Source: Streptomyces roseirectus (lineage in GTDB: Bacteria; Actinomycetota; Actinomycetes; Streptomycetales; Streptomycetaceae). From it: a stretch of 64,000 nt of DNA. Each line of letters begins with the position of its first letter. Within the stretch, counting starts at the first letter, position 1. This document shows positions 23,471 through 31,748 of the stretch, piece after piece. The stretch is taken from the NCBI RefSeq assembly GCF_014489635.1, contig NZ_CP060828.1, positions 4,006,001-4,070,000 of the forward strand. The letters run 5' to 3'. The notes beneath the pieces were generated by a model that worked only from the letters and a program-made list of their open reading frames with translations, did not search any database and was not told where the DNA came from. Position numbers and translations under genes: made by a program.

Positions 23471-23999
23471 ATCTCCACCACCTGACGAAGGATCATGAAG
23501 TCATATGGGCGCCGATCTTGGCACGCGAGGCTGCCAAGTGATCACAAGAAGTGACATTTTCGCTCGTCAGTGACGGTCACGAGGGGGCGTCTCTATATCA
23601 AGAGAGTTCCCGTGCATCCAAATTGGCCCTGGACGAAGAGGGTTGATAGTGGACCCCGTTCACACGTCAGGGGGACGCGACAGTGGAGTGTGGACGCGTG
23701 CACACATTCACGAGCGCCGGACGCAGGGGTTCCGGTAACCGTTCCGTGACCTGCGCCACACCGGAAGAGGGCACTCCGAAGCCAGGCTTGGCCAACGACC
23801 TCAACGGATGGTAAGCAGCGGGCAATTCGGGCGTAACAGCGAAAGGCAATGATCACAGCCCTGATCACCCAGGTCCGCAATGTCCGTTACGGCATCAATA
23901 AAGAAACTGGGACACAGAAGTTGGGGCGCCGATTGAACAAGTGTGGCGCAGGACACGTTCCTTGAAGGTATGGAGGAGCTACTGGTACCGCTTGTACCC

Positions 24000-24806
24000 A
24001 TGTCCCACACCGCTCACATACGTAGCCACCGGAAACCCCGCCGCAACGCGTCCTCGATCGCGATGCGGGCCGGAGTCGCCAGTGGTGTCCTCGGCACGCT
24101 GGCCGTCGCCACCGCGGCGGGTTCGGCCAACGCAGCCGACGCGTCGGTGACGCAGACGCTGGAACTGCCCACGCTCACCGCCGACCTGTCCGCCCAGGTC
24201 GAGCAGGCGGCCCAGTTCACGCAGCAGGCCGCGGCCAACTACCAGCTGCAGGCCGAGCGCGACTCCGCCGCCGCTGCCGCCGCCAAGGAGGCCGCGAAGG
24301 ACCTGGAGGCCGCCAAGCAGGCCGAGGCCAAGAAGAAGGCCGCCGAGGAGGCCCGCAAGGCCGCCGCCGAGGCCGCCGTCTCCCGCTCCGAGGCCCGCGC
24401 GAGCCTCAGCGGCTCCAGCTCGGCCTCCGACACCGTCTCCACGCCGTCCAGCGGCAGCGTCGCGACCGTCATCGACTTCCTCAAGGCGCAGGTCGGCGAC
24501 TCGTACGTGCTCGGCGGCACCGGCCCCAACTCCTGGGACTGCTCCGGGCTCGTCCAGGCCGCGTTCAAGCAGGTCAACATCGACCTGCCGCGCGTCTCCG
24601 AGGACCAGTCGACGGTCGGCACCGATGTCCCCCTCTCCGACCTCCGGGTCGGCGACATCCTGTACTGGGGCGCCAAGGGGTCGGCGTACCACGTCGGCGT
24701 CTACATCGGCGGGGGCAAGTACCTCGACGCGGCGAACCCCTCGAAGGGCGTTGTCATCCAGGACCTGTCGGGGTACCCGGCGAGCGGCGCGGTGCGGGTG
24801 CTCTGA
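24000..24806 (+). CDS. Secreted NlpC/P60 (C40) peptidoglycan hydrolase
   Basis: A wall endopeptidase of 268 residues. The N-terminus has a basic stretch (RSHRKPRRN), a hydrophobic core and an Ala-x-Ala-type cleavage region (GSANAADA), i.e. a Sec or possibly Tat signal peptide. An Ala/Lys/Glu coiled coil (about residues 55-130) leads to the C-terminal NlpC/P60 domain, with catalytic Cys in NSWDCSGLVQAAF and His in SAYHVGVYIGGG. The start was chosen because the signal peptide begins at MSHTAHIRSH; GTG at 23943 and ATG at 23970 are in frame but add an unusual acidic leader. It is divergent from nuo and has a long leader. Confidence 0.88.
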   Translation: MSHTAHIRSHRKPRRNASSIAMRAGVASGVLGTLAVATAAGSANAADASVTQTLELPTLTADLSAQVEQAAQFTQQAAANYQLQAERDSAAAAAAKEAAKDLEAAKQAEAKKKAAEEARKAAAEAAVSRSEARASLSGSSSASDTVSTPSSGSVATVIDFLKAQVGDSYVLGGTGPNSWDCSGLVQAAFKQVNIDLPRVSEDQSTVGTDVPLSDLRVGDILYWGAKGSAYHVGVYIGGGKYLDAANPSKGVVIQDLSGYPASGAVRVL

Positions 24807-24834
24807 CCCGTACGTCCCGTAATACCTGAGGCGC

Positions 24835-24865
24835 AGGGCCGCAGCCGCTCGGGGGCAGCGGCCCT
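24835..24865 (+). terminator. Hairpin terminator after the P60 gene
   Basis: 8-bp stem AGGGCCGC/GCGGCCCT with a 15-nt loop, 28 nt after the stop codon and followed by TCCTCG. Confidence 0.6.
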
Positions 24866-25055
24866 TCCTCGCGTGGAACTTCCGCGGGGCACCGTGCGAT
24901 TCTCCCTTCGTGCCGATCAACAGATGATCGGCGACGACCGGTCGGCGACAGCCGGCCGACGCCAGAGGGAGACAACAGACATGCCCAGCGTTTTCGTCTA
25001 GGGCCGCCCCGTCGGCTCGTACCCGCGTTTCGCGCCCGAGGCCCGGCAGGGTCAC

Positions 25056-25622
25056 GTGCGCCGGATCACCGAGGTCGGCGAAGAGGTCCTGCACAAGCCG
25101 TGCCGTGACGTCACCGAGTTCGGCCCCGACCTCGCCGCGCTCATCGACGACATGTTCCTGACGATGTACGTCGCGAGCGGCGCGGGCCTCGCCGCGAACC
25201 AAGTCGGCGTCGATCTGCGCCTGTTCGTGTACGACTGCCCCGACGACGACGGCGTCCGCCACGTCGGCCACATCGTCAACCCCGTCCTCGATCCCCTCCC
25301 GACGACCGCCCGTCGGCTCCTCGACGACGACGAGGGCTGCCTCTCGGTGCCGGGCGCCGTCATGGACGTCCCCCGCCCGGACGTCGCCGTCGTCCGCGGC
25401 CTCGACAAGACCGGCACCCCCGTCACCATCGAGGGCACCGGCTACTTCGCCCGCTGTCTGGCCCACGAGACGGACCACCTGAACGGGCAGGTGTACCTGG
25501 ACCGGCTGTCGAAGCGGGACCGCAAGGCGGCCCTGCGGCAGATGGCGGACCGCAGGGAGGCGGTGTTCGCGCAGCGGGCGGCGAACGAGGAGGCGTTGGG
25601 GAGGGCTCGGTCGGAAGGGTGA
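25056..25622 (+). CDS. def: Peptide deformylase, downstream GTG start after an in-frame amber codon
   Basis: Removes the formyl group from nascent proteins. All three metal-site motifs are intact: GAGLAANQ (motif 1), EGCLS (motif 2) and HETDH (motif 3), giving 188 residues from the GTG. The coding frame clearly extends further upstream: an ATG at 24981 with a good ribosome-binding site (AGGGAG, 9 nt spacing) reads MPSVFV, then TAG, then [18 protein letters not shown] straight into this GTG. From memory, homologues begin MPSVFVQG, so codon 7 looks like a CAG-to-TAG change. The catalytic domain begins at [16 protein letters not shown], so a GTG-initiated protein could still be active. Confidence 0.85.
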   Translation: MRRITEVGEEVLHKPCRDVTEFGPDLAALIDDMFLTMYVASGAGLAANQVGVDLRLFVYDCPDDDGVRHVGHIVNPVLDPLPTTARRLLDDDEGCLSVPGAVMDVPRPDVAVVRGLDKTGTPVTIEGTGYFARCLAHETDHLNGQVYLDRLSKRDRKAALRQMADRREAVFAQRAANEEALGRARSEG

Positions 25623-25627
25623 CGTAC

Positions 25628-25652
25628 GCCCCGGGAGTTACGCCTTCGGGGC
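25628..25652. terminator. Possible bidirectional terminator between convergent genes
   Basis: GCCCCG/CGGGGC arms around a 13-nt loop, spanning the stop codon of the GGR-like gene and the end of the deformylase transcript. Confidence 0.35.
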
Positions 25653-26951
25653 CACCTTGCTCAGCCCGTTGATGATCCGGTCCATCGCGTCACCCCCGGT
25701 GGGATCCGTCAGGTTCGCCAGCATCTTCAGCGTGAACTTCATCAGCAGCGGATGAGTGAGCCCGCGCTGGGTCGCGATCTTCATGACCTTCGGATTCCCG
25801 ATGAGCTTCACGAAGGCGCGGCCCAGCGTGTAATACCCCCCGTACGTGTCCTTGAGCACCTGCGGGTACCGCTGGAGCGCGATCTCCCGCTGCGCCGGCG
25901 TCGCCCGCGCGTGCGCCTGGACGATGACGTCCGCGGCGATCTGCCCGGACTCCATGGCGTACGCGATCCCCTCCCCGTTGAAGGGGTTGACCAGCCCGCC
26001 CGCGTCCCCGACGAGCAACAGCCCCTTGGTGTAGTGGGGTTGACGGTTGAACGCCATCGGCAGCGCGGCCCCGCGGATGGGCCCGGTCATGTTCTCCGGC
26101 GTGTACCCCCACTCCTCGGGCATCGACGCGCACCACGCCTTCAGCACCTCGCGCCAGTCCAACTCCTTGAAGGAGTCGGAGGTGTTGAGGACGCCGAGCC
26201 CGACGTTGGACGTCCCGTCGCCCATCCCGAAGATCCAGCCGTACCCCGGAAGCAGCCGGTCCTCGGGGCCGCGCCGGTCCCACAACTCCAGCCAGGACTC
26301 CAGGTAGTCGTCCTCGTGCCGGGGGCTCTCGAAGTACGTCCGGACGGCGACCCCCATCGGCCGGTCCTCCCGCCGGTGCAGCCCCATCGCGAGCGAGAGC
26401 CGCGTGGAGTTGCCGTCGGCGGCGACCACGAGGGGCGCGTGGAAGGTGACTTCGCGCTTCTCCTCGCCCAACTTCGCGTGCACACCGGTGATTCGGCCGG
26501 TCCGGTCGTCGACGATCGGCGCCCCGACGTTGCACCGCTCGTACAGCCGCGCCCCCGCCTTCTGCGCCTGCCGGGCGAGCTGTTCGTCGAAGTCGTCGCG
26601 TTTGCGGACGAGTCCGTAGTCCGGGTACGAGGCCAGCTCCGGCCAGTCGAGCTGGAGCCGTACGCCGCCGCCGATGATCCTGAGGCCCTTGTTGCGCAGC
26701 CAGCCGGCCTCCTCGGAGATGTCGATCCCCATGGCGACGAGCTGTTTCGTGGCGCGCGGCGTGAGCCCGTCGCCGCAGACCTTCTCGCGCGGGAACTCGG
26801 TCTTCTCCAGCAGGAGGACGTCGAGCCCGGCCTTGGCGAGGTAGTACGCGGTCGTCGAGCCCGCCGGACCCGCGCCGACGACGATCACATCGGCGGTGTT
26901 CCCGGAGAGAGGCGCGGTGTTTTCGGAGTGAGGATCAGTCACGACGGTCAC
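25638..26951 (-). CDS. Geranylgeranyl-reductase-family FAD oxidoreductase
   Basis: FAD-dependent isoprenoid reductase of 437 residues. Dinucleotide-binding motif VIVVGAGPAGSTTAYYLAKAG near the N-terminus (VIVVGAGPAGSTT visible), the PREKVCGDGLTPRA motif typical of the GGR family, and the second FAD motif LLLVGDAGGLVNPFNGEGIA. Relatives include archaeal lipid reductases and MenJ of mycobacteria, which reduces one double bond of the menaquinone tail. The nearby menaquinone genes make MenJ-like activity the best guess. Start GTG has GGGGAG 7 nt upstream; a start at 26942 is an alternative. Confidence 0.88.
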   Translation of the reverse strand: MTVVTDPHSENTAPLSGNTADVIVVGAGPAGSTTAYYLAKAGLDVLLLEKTEFPREKVCGDGLTPRATKQLVAMGIDISEEAGWLRNKGLRIIGGGVRLQLDWPELASYPDYGLVRKRDDFDEQLARQAQKAGARLYERCNVGAPIVDDRTGRITGVHAKLGEEKREVTFHAPLVVAADGNSTRLSLAMGLHRREDRPMGVAVRTYFESPRHEDDYLESWLELWDRRGPEDRLLPGYGWIFGMGDGTSNVGLGVLNTSDSFKELDWREVLKAWCASMPEEWGYTPENMTGPIRGAALPMAFNRQPHYTKGLLLVGDAGGLVNPFNGEGIAYAMESGQIAADVIVQAHARATPAQREIALQRYPQVLKDTYGGYYTLGRAFVKLIGNPKVMKIATQRGLTHPLLMKFTLKMLANLTDPTGGDAMDRIINGLSKVAPKA

Positions 26952-27048
26952 GACGGGTCTCCCCAAGTTCGGAATCTGCGTGCCGACCGGCACTGGACAT
27001 GGGCAGTCTATTCAGCAGAATTGATCACCCGGCTGAAGGGTTGTCCCC

Positions 27049-27573
27049 GTGAACCTGGCTCTTCCCGTAGTACGGCTGCGCGTCCCCACCGACGAGGACG
27101 CGCTCGCCTGGCACCGGATCTTCGCCCATCCGGAGGTCATGGAGTTCCACGGGGGCGTGGCGGCCGAGCTGTCGGTGTACGAGGAACTGACGGCCCGGCA
27201 GCGGCGGCACGACGCCGAGTTGGGGTTCTGCCTGTGGACGATGCTCGACCGCGAGGGCCGGGTGCTCGGCTTCACCGGGGCGCAGCCGTGGCCGCACGCG
27301 TGGGGGCCGAAGGGCGAGATCGAGATCGGCTGGCGGCTCGGGCGCGAGCACTGGGGCAAGGGGTACGTCACGGCGGCGGCGCTGATGACGCTGGAGCGGG
27401 TGCGGTCGGCGGGCGTGCCGGGTGTCGTCGCGATGGTCGACGCGATGAACGCGCGCTCGATCGCCGTGACCAAGCGGCTCGGGATGCGGCTCGCGGAGGT
27501 CTTCACCACGCCCACCGCTGAGCGCGAGGGCCACTGCTATCGCCTCGATCTCGAAAGCGGTAACTCTCAGTAG
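27049..27573 (+). CDS. GNAT-family N-acetyltransferase (RimJ/RimL type)
   Basis: 174 residues with the acetyl-CoA-binding region IEIGWRLGREHWGKGYVTAA and the downstream NARSIAVTKRLGMR motif typical of acetyltransf_3 proteins. GTG start with AGGG 8 nt upstream. Divergent from the GGR-like gene; the substrate is unknown. Confidence 0.88.
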   Translation: MNLALPVVRLRVPTDEDALAWHRIFAHPEVMEFHGGVAAELSVYEELTARQRRHDAELGFCLWTMLDREGRVLGFTGAQPWPHAWGPKGEIEIGWRLGREHWGKGYVTAAALMTLERVRSAGVPGVVAMVDAMNARSIAVTKRLGMRLAEVFTTPTAEREGHCYRLDLESGNSQ

Positions 27574-27657
27574 CTGTTCACCGCGAATTTGTCGCACAGC
27601 GCTTCCGGACGGCACCCCCTGGCGGCTACCCTTCCAGTACCGCTGGGGGTGACATCT

Positions 27658-28029
27658 GTGCTCATACCACCCAAACCGCCCGAAGTCCGTGTACCGCGTC
27701 TGGTCGGCCTGATGGCCATGGACGCACGCGAGACGGCCCACGCGCACGGCGTCCTGCTCGCCGCACCCGACCGCCCGGACTTCCTCCGCACGGTCGTCGA
27801 CTACGTAGTACGCCAGTACCCCCCACCCGGCACCGAGGTCCCCCGCGGCGCCGTCGTCTCCATCTGGTTCGACTTCGGCGAGGGGGAGGGCGGAGGCGGA
27901 GCGGGGGTCCACGAGCCGCGCATACCCCGTCCGGGGAGCGGCGGCTTCCAACGGGAGCTGGACGAGCCGGGGGAGCCGTACGCGGCGGTGGGGTACGGCG
28001 GACAGGGGGTACCGATGGCTCTGGGGTAG
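27658..28029 (+). CDS. Single PASTA-domain protein
   Basis: A 123-residue soluble protein with one PASTA-like repeat (VPRLVGLMAMDARETAHAHG to PPPGTEVPRGAVVSIWFD) and a Gly/Glu-rich tail. PASTA domains usually bind wall muropeptides outside the cell, but no signal peptide or membrane helix is present, so this copy is probably cytoplasmic with an unknown role. The GTG start has GGGGGTGA 5 nt upstream; the longer frame to 27589 has no ribosome-binding site. Confidence 0.75.
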   Translation: MLIPPKPPEVRVPRLVGLMAMDARETAHAHGVLLAAPDRPDFLRTVVDYVVRQYPPPGTEVPRGAVVSIWFDFGEGEGGGGAGVHEPRIPRPGSGGFQRELDEPGEPYAAVGYGGQGVPMALG

Positions 28030-28044
28030 TACCCCGGTGGAGCG

Positions 28045-28737
28045 CTACTCCTTGAACCCTCGATGCAACGTCACCACTCCCCCGGTCAGGTTCCGCCACG
28101 CCACCTTCGCCCAGCCGGCCTCGCGAAGGCGGGAGGCCAGCGCCGGCTGGTCGGGCCACGCGCGGATCGACTCCGCGAGGTACACGTACGCCTCGGGGTT
28201 GGACGACACCGCCCGCGCCACCGGCGGCAACGCCCGCATCAGATACTCGGTGTAGACGGTCCGGAACGGCGCCCACGTCGGATGCGAGAACTCGCAGATC
28301 ACGACCCGCCCGCCGGGCCGCGTCACCCGGTACATCTCACGTAGCCCCGCGTCGAAGTCCTGCACATTCCGCAGCCCGAACGAAATGGTCACCGCGTCGA
28401 ACGTGTCGTCCTTGAACGGCAGCCGCGTCGCGTCGCCCGCGGTGAACGGCAGCCAGGAGTTGCGCCGCTTGCCGACCTGAAGCATCCCGAGAGAGAAGTC
28501 GCACGGCACGACATACGCCCCGGCCTGCACGAACGGCAACGAGGACGTCGCCGTACCGGCCGCGAGGTCGAGGATCTTCTGCGCCGGACGGGCGTCCACG
28601 GCCCGCGCGACCTCCTTGCGCCAGCGCCGGTCCTGCCCGAGGGACAGCACGTCGTTGGTCAGGTCGTACCGTTCCGCCACGTTGTCGAACATCGAGGCGA
28701 CTTCGTGCGGCTGCTTGTCCAGGGATGCGCGGGTCAC
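28045..28737 (-). CDS. menG: Demethylmenaquinone C-methyltransferase
   Basis: UbiE/MenG family, 230 residues: SAM-dependent methylation of demethylmenaquinone, the last ring step. Family signatures are [31 protein letters not shown] (SAM motif I) and [21 protein letters not shown] start. It follows the amidohydrolase-like gene and mqnC on the same strand, so the three may be co-transcribed. Confidence 0.95.
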   Translation of the reverse strand: MTRASLDKQPHEVASMFDNVAERYDLTNDVLSLGQDRRWRKEVARAVDARPAQKILDLAAGTATSSLPFVQAGAYVVPCDFSLGMLQVGKRRNSWLPFTAGDATRLPFKDDTFDAVTISFGLRNVQDFDAGLREMYRVTRPGGRVVICEFSHPTWAPFRTVYTEYLMRALPPVARAVSSNPEAYVYLAESIRAWPDQPALASRLREAGWAKVAWRNLTGGVVTLHRGFKE

Positions 28738-28840
28738 CGTTTCATTCTTGCAGTCCCGCCCCCAGGCCGGCAGCCGGGGCTTCCCGCGGCGCGACGCCGA
28801 GAACTAGGACGGCCCGGTCGGCCCGGTCGGCCCGGTCTGT

Positions 28841-29497
28841 TCACCGGCTCCGGTACAGCAGACGCCCGTTGACGACCGTCGCGACACAGGTGCCGGCGCC
28901 CTTGCCGGTCAGGGCGGCCTCATCGGGGACGTCGAACACCGCGAGGTCGGCCCGGCCGCCGACGCTCAGCGGAGCGTGCGCGGTCCCGGCGAGGTCGTAC
29001 CCCTCGGCGAACGGGTCGAGATCGGGCCGCTCGCCGAGCAGCGGCCCCGGCGCCCCGGTGACGGGGACGACGGTCAGGCCGGACCGGGCGACCGCCTGGG
29101 CGACCGTCGGATCGGTGAAGCGCGCGCCGGGCGCGGCGACCGCCGTCGTGCCGTGGGCCAGCATCCGCTGGATGCCGCGCCGCACGCTGCCCGCCCAGCG
29201 GGACTCGGACAGGTCGAGCGCGGCCAACTCGTCGCCCCAGATCGGGAGTTCGCCCAGTTCGCCGGCCTCGCGCGGGTCGGGGTGGTAGCAGCGGCGCAGC
29301 AGCCACAGGGGGTGCCACTGGCGCAGGCCGGGGGTGAGGACGCCCGGCCAGCGGCGCACGCGCGCGCCCGCAGCGGCGGCGACCTCGTCGTACGGCCCGA
29401 AGGCCGTGATCCGGTCGCCGTCGACCGCGACCGCGCCGTCCGTGACGGGGGCCGCGCCCACCGGCAGCAGCAGGGGTGCGGTGTGGATCGTCAGCAC
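28841..29497 (-). CDS. Truncated imidazolonepropionase/amidohydrolase-like protein, metal site degenerate
   Basis: 218 residues with the composite beta-sandwich halves of the amidohydrolase superfamily (start LTIHTAPLLLPVGAAPVTDGAV, end GGRADLAVFDVPDE and TVVNGRLLYRSR) but a much-shortened barrel. Where active enzymes have PGxxxxHxH, this reads TPGLRQWHPLWLL, so the HxH metal ligands are lost. It sits 19 nt after mqnC and upstream of menG. Some futalosine-pathway organisms use an amidohydrolase-type aminofutalosine deaminase, so this could be a relic, or a non-catalytic partner. GTG start. Confidence 0.75.
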   Translation of the reverse strand: MLTIHTAPLLLPVGAAPVTDGAVAVDGDRITAFGPYDEVAAAAGARVRRWPGVLTPGLRQWHPLWLLRRCYHPDPREAGELGELPIWGDELAALDLSESRWAGSVRRGIQRMLAHGTTAVAAPGARFTDPTVAQAVARSGLTVVPVTGAPGPLLGERPDLDPFAEGYDLAGTAHAPLSVGGRADLAVFDVPDEAALTGKGAGTCVATVVNGRLLYRSR

Positions 29498-29516
29498 AAC
29501 AGGCCCGTGTCCGGCG

Positions 29517-30716
29517 CTAGTTGGAGGCCAGCAGCTTCAACTCGGGGTGGGCGGTGCCGCCTTCGATCGCGGTGGAGGAGATGTGCGACATCACCCGCTT
29601 GTCGACGGGGTCGTTCGCCGGGTCGTCGTGGACGACCAAGTGCTCGTACGTGGTGGCGCGTTGGGCGGGGACGCGGCCCGCCGTGCGGATCATGTCGATC
29701 ATTTCCTGGAGATTGGAGCGGTGCTTGGCGCCGGCCGCCGAGACCACGTTCTCCTCCAGCATGACCGAGCCGAGGTCGTCCGCGCCGTAGTGCAGGGTCA
29801 GTTGGCCTGCGTCCTGGCCGGTGGTGAGCCAAGACCCCTGGATGTGGGCGATGTTGTCCATGAAGAGCCGGGAGACCGCGATCATCCGCAGGTACTCGAA
29901 GATCGTGGCCTGGGTGCGGCCCTTCAGGTGGTTGTTCATCGGCTGGTAGAGGTACGGGATGAACGCCCGGAAGCCGCCCGTGCGGTCCTGGACGTCACGG
30001 ATCATCCGCAGGTGCTCGATGCGTTCGGCGTTGGTCTCGCCGGTGCCCATCAGCATGGTCGAGGTGGACTCGACGCCCAGCTTGTGCGCCGTCTCCATGA
30101 TCTCCAGCCAGCGTTCCCCGGACTCCTTCAGGGGCGCGATGGCCTTGCGGGGGCGCGCGGGCAGCAGCTCCGCGCCGGCGCCCGCGAACGAGTCGAGCCC
30201 CGCCTCGTGGATCCGGGTGATGGCCTCCTCGACCGGCACCCCGGAGATCCGCGCCATGTGCTCGACCTCGGAGGCGCCGAGCGAGTGGATCACGAGCTGT
30301 GGGAACGCGTCCTTGATCGCCTTGAAGTGGCGCTCGTAGTACTCCACCCCGTAGTCCGGGTGGTGGCCGCCCTGGAACATGATCTGCGTGCCGCCGAGTT
30401 CGACGGTCTCCGCGCACCGGCGCAGGATGTCGTCGAGGTCACGCGTCCACCCCTTGTCCTTGTCCTTCGGCGCGGCGTAGAAGGCGCAGAACTTGCACGC
30501 CGTGACGCACACGTTCGTGTAGTTGATGTTCCGCTCGATGATGTACGTCGCGATGTGCTCGGTCCCGGCGTACCTCTTGCGGCGTACGGCGTCGGCGGCG
30601 GCGCCGAGCGCGTGCAGCGGGGCGTCCCGGTAGAGGTCGAGGGCTTCCTCGGGGGTGATCCGCCCACCGGCTGCGGCACGGTCGAGGACGGGCTGGAGGT
30701 CGGCCTTCTCAGTCAC
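29517..30716 (-). CDS. mqnC: Cyclic dehypoxanthinyl futalosine synthase
   Basis: Radical-SAM enzyme of the futalosine menaquinone pathway, 399 residues, cyclising dehypoxanthine futalosine. The 4Fe-4S/SAM motif is CVTACKFC (Cys 70, 74, 77). FQGGHHPDYGVEYYERHF and MFQGG are MqnC-type. GTG start with AAAGGGA upstream. First gene of a minus-strand run with the amidohydrolase-like gene and menG. Confidence 0.95.
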   Translation of the reverse strand: MTEKADLQPVLDRAAAGGRITPEEALDLYRDAPLHALGAAADAVRRKRYAGTEHIATYIIERNINYTNVCVTACKFCAFYAAPKDKDKGWTRDLDDILRRCAETVELGGTQIMFQGGHHPDYGVEYYERHFKAIKDAFPQLVIHSLGASEVEHMARISGVPVEEAITRIHEAGLDSFAGAGAELLPARPRKAIAPLKESGERWLEIMETAHKLGVESTSTMLMGTGETNAERIEHLRMIRDVQDRTGGFRAFIPYLYQPMNNHLKGRTQATIFEYLRMIAVSRLFMDNIAHIQGSWLTTGQDAGQLTLHYGADDLGSVMLEENVVSAAGAKHRSNLQEMIDMIRTAGRVPAQRATTYEHLVVHDDPANDPVDKRVMSHISSTAIEGGTAHPELKLLASN

Positions 30717-30786
30717 CGGGCGTCCCTTTCGTAAGGGTTGTGGACGGACCGCTCCAGCGTACGTCAGAGGTATTACGGGGCTCCCC

Positions 30787-31665
30787 TCAGGCCGTCCACG
30801 CCCCGAGCAGTACCCCTAGTACCGCCCCGCCGATCAGGAACGGCCCGAACGCGATCGTCGTCCCCCGCCCCGACCTCCGGACGACGGCCAGTACTCCCCC
30901 GTACACCGCGCCGAACGCGAACCCGGCGAACGTGCCGAGCAGGACCGTGTCCCACCCGTACCACCCCAGTACGGCCCCGAGTCCGACCGCGAGCTTCGCG
31001 TCGCCGTACCCCATCCCGGCCGGGTTCAGCAGATGCAGCACCAGGATCCCGGCCCCGAGGACGACGGCCCCGAGCAGCGCTCCCGTCCACTCCCCCGCGT
31101 GCTCCGGAACCGACGCGGCCACCCCCAGCAGCGCGGGCGCGGCGACGGCCGATCCCAGCGTCAGCGGATCCGGCAACCGCCGTACCCGTACGTCCACCGC
31201 CGCCAGCAGCACCCACAGGGGGGCGAGCAGCAGCCAGACCACGAGTTCGGGACGGGGGCCGGTGGCGAGGGCGAGGAGGGCGGCGAGGGAGGCGGTGAGA
31301 GCTACCAAAGGGGTACGGGGTGGACCGTAGGGGGTGGGGTTCGCGGGCGAGGGGTGCGGCGGGGACGGGGGTACGGTGGGCGTGGGAGCACCGGGTGTCG
31401 GGGCGACGCGGCATGCCTCGCAGCTCGCCGGGCCGAGCCAGCCCCGTAGGGGATGCCCCGCAGGACACTCCCGCCGCCAGCCCTCGCCCTCGCCCTCGCC
31501 CTCGCCCTCGCCCTCGCGGCCAGGATCAGGGACGGCGTCGGCTTCGGCTTCGGCGTAGTCCTCCAGAGGTACGGCGAACCGGTACACCGCCCGGGGCAGC
31601 AGTGCCCCCGCCGCGGCCCCCCACGCCACCGCCCCGACGGCGGTCGCCCACAACTCGGTCGTCAC
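30787..31665 (-). CDS. A24-family prepilin peptidase-like membrane protein
   Basis: 292 residues. The two aspartates of A24 proteases are visible in AVDVRVRRLPDPLT and GMGYGDAKLAVGLG, followed by four or so helices. The N-terminal region has one helix, then a cytoplasmic segment with a (Gly-Glu)n run and cysteines (ECPAGHPLRG, SCEACRV) that resemble the zinc-binding N-methylase domain but are incomplete. It may process type IV pilin-like or Flp/Tad proteins encoded elsewhere. GTG start preferred over the upstream in-frame start. Confidence 0.82.
   Translation of the reverse strand: MTTELWATAVGAVAWGAAAGALLPRAVYRFAVPLEDYAEAEADAVPDPGREGEGEGEGEGEGWRRECPAGHPLRGWLGPASCEACRVAPTPGAPTPTVPPSPPHPSPANPTPYGPPRTPLVALTASLAALLALATGPRPELVVWLLLAPLWVLLAAVDVRVRRLPDPLTLGSAVAAPALLGVAASVPEHAGEWTGALLGAVVLGAGILVLHLLNPAGMGYGDAKLAVGLGAVLGWYGWDTVLLGTFAGFAFGAVYGGVLAVVRRSGRGTTIAFGPFLIGGAVLGVLLGAWTA
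31481..31516. repeat. Six exact copies of CCCTCG
   Basis: A 36-bp hexanucleotide microsatellite inside the prepilin-peptidase gene; on the coding strand it gives a run of alternating Gly and Glu. Copy-number change would stay in frame. Confidence 0.9.
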
Positions 31666-31748
31666 GGACCGATCCTGCCCCACACCAGGCCATGACTCCC
31701 CACGCTTCCCCCACGGGGGCCGGCCAACTGCCGTGTCATGATCCCGAA

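Larger units (their letters stand above)
23300..23999. other. 700-bp divergent regulatory region between nuoA and the P60 hydrolase gene
   Basis: It contains a Rex/Crp-like operator and -10 element for nuo, a CACAA/TTGTG inverted repeat, and, on the plus strand from about 23580, a long structured leader for the P60 gene. The frame at 23593-23880 on the minus strand lacks family likeness and good codon bias and is not called. Confidence 0.6.

Noticed and set aside
23700..23830. Canonical ydaO (c-di-AMP) riboswitch
   Set aside because: The characteristic GACAGCUAACC-type core was not found, so only a structured leader is reported.
23593..23880. 95-residue minus-strand frame between nuoA and the P60 gene
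   Set aside because: No family likeness, poor GC3 pattern, and it lies antisense to the structured leader.
30320..30345. GTAGTAC in mqnC and similar words in recQ, mqnA, mqnE and the DinB gene
   Set aside because: These come from Tyr-Tyr codon pairs (TAC TAC), so coding explains them.
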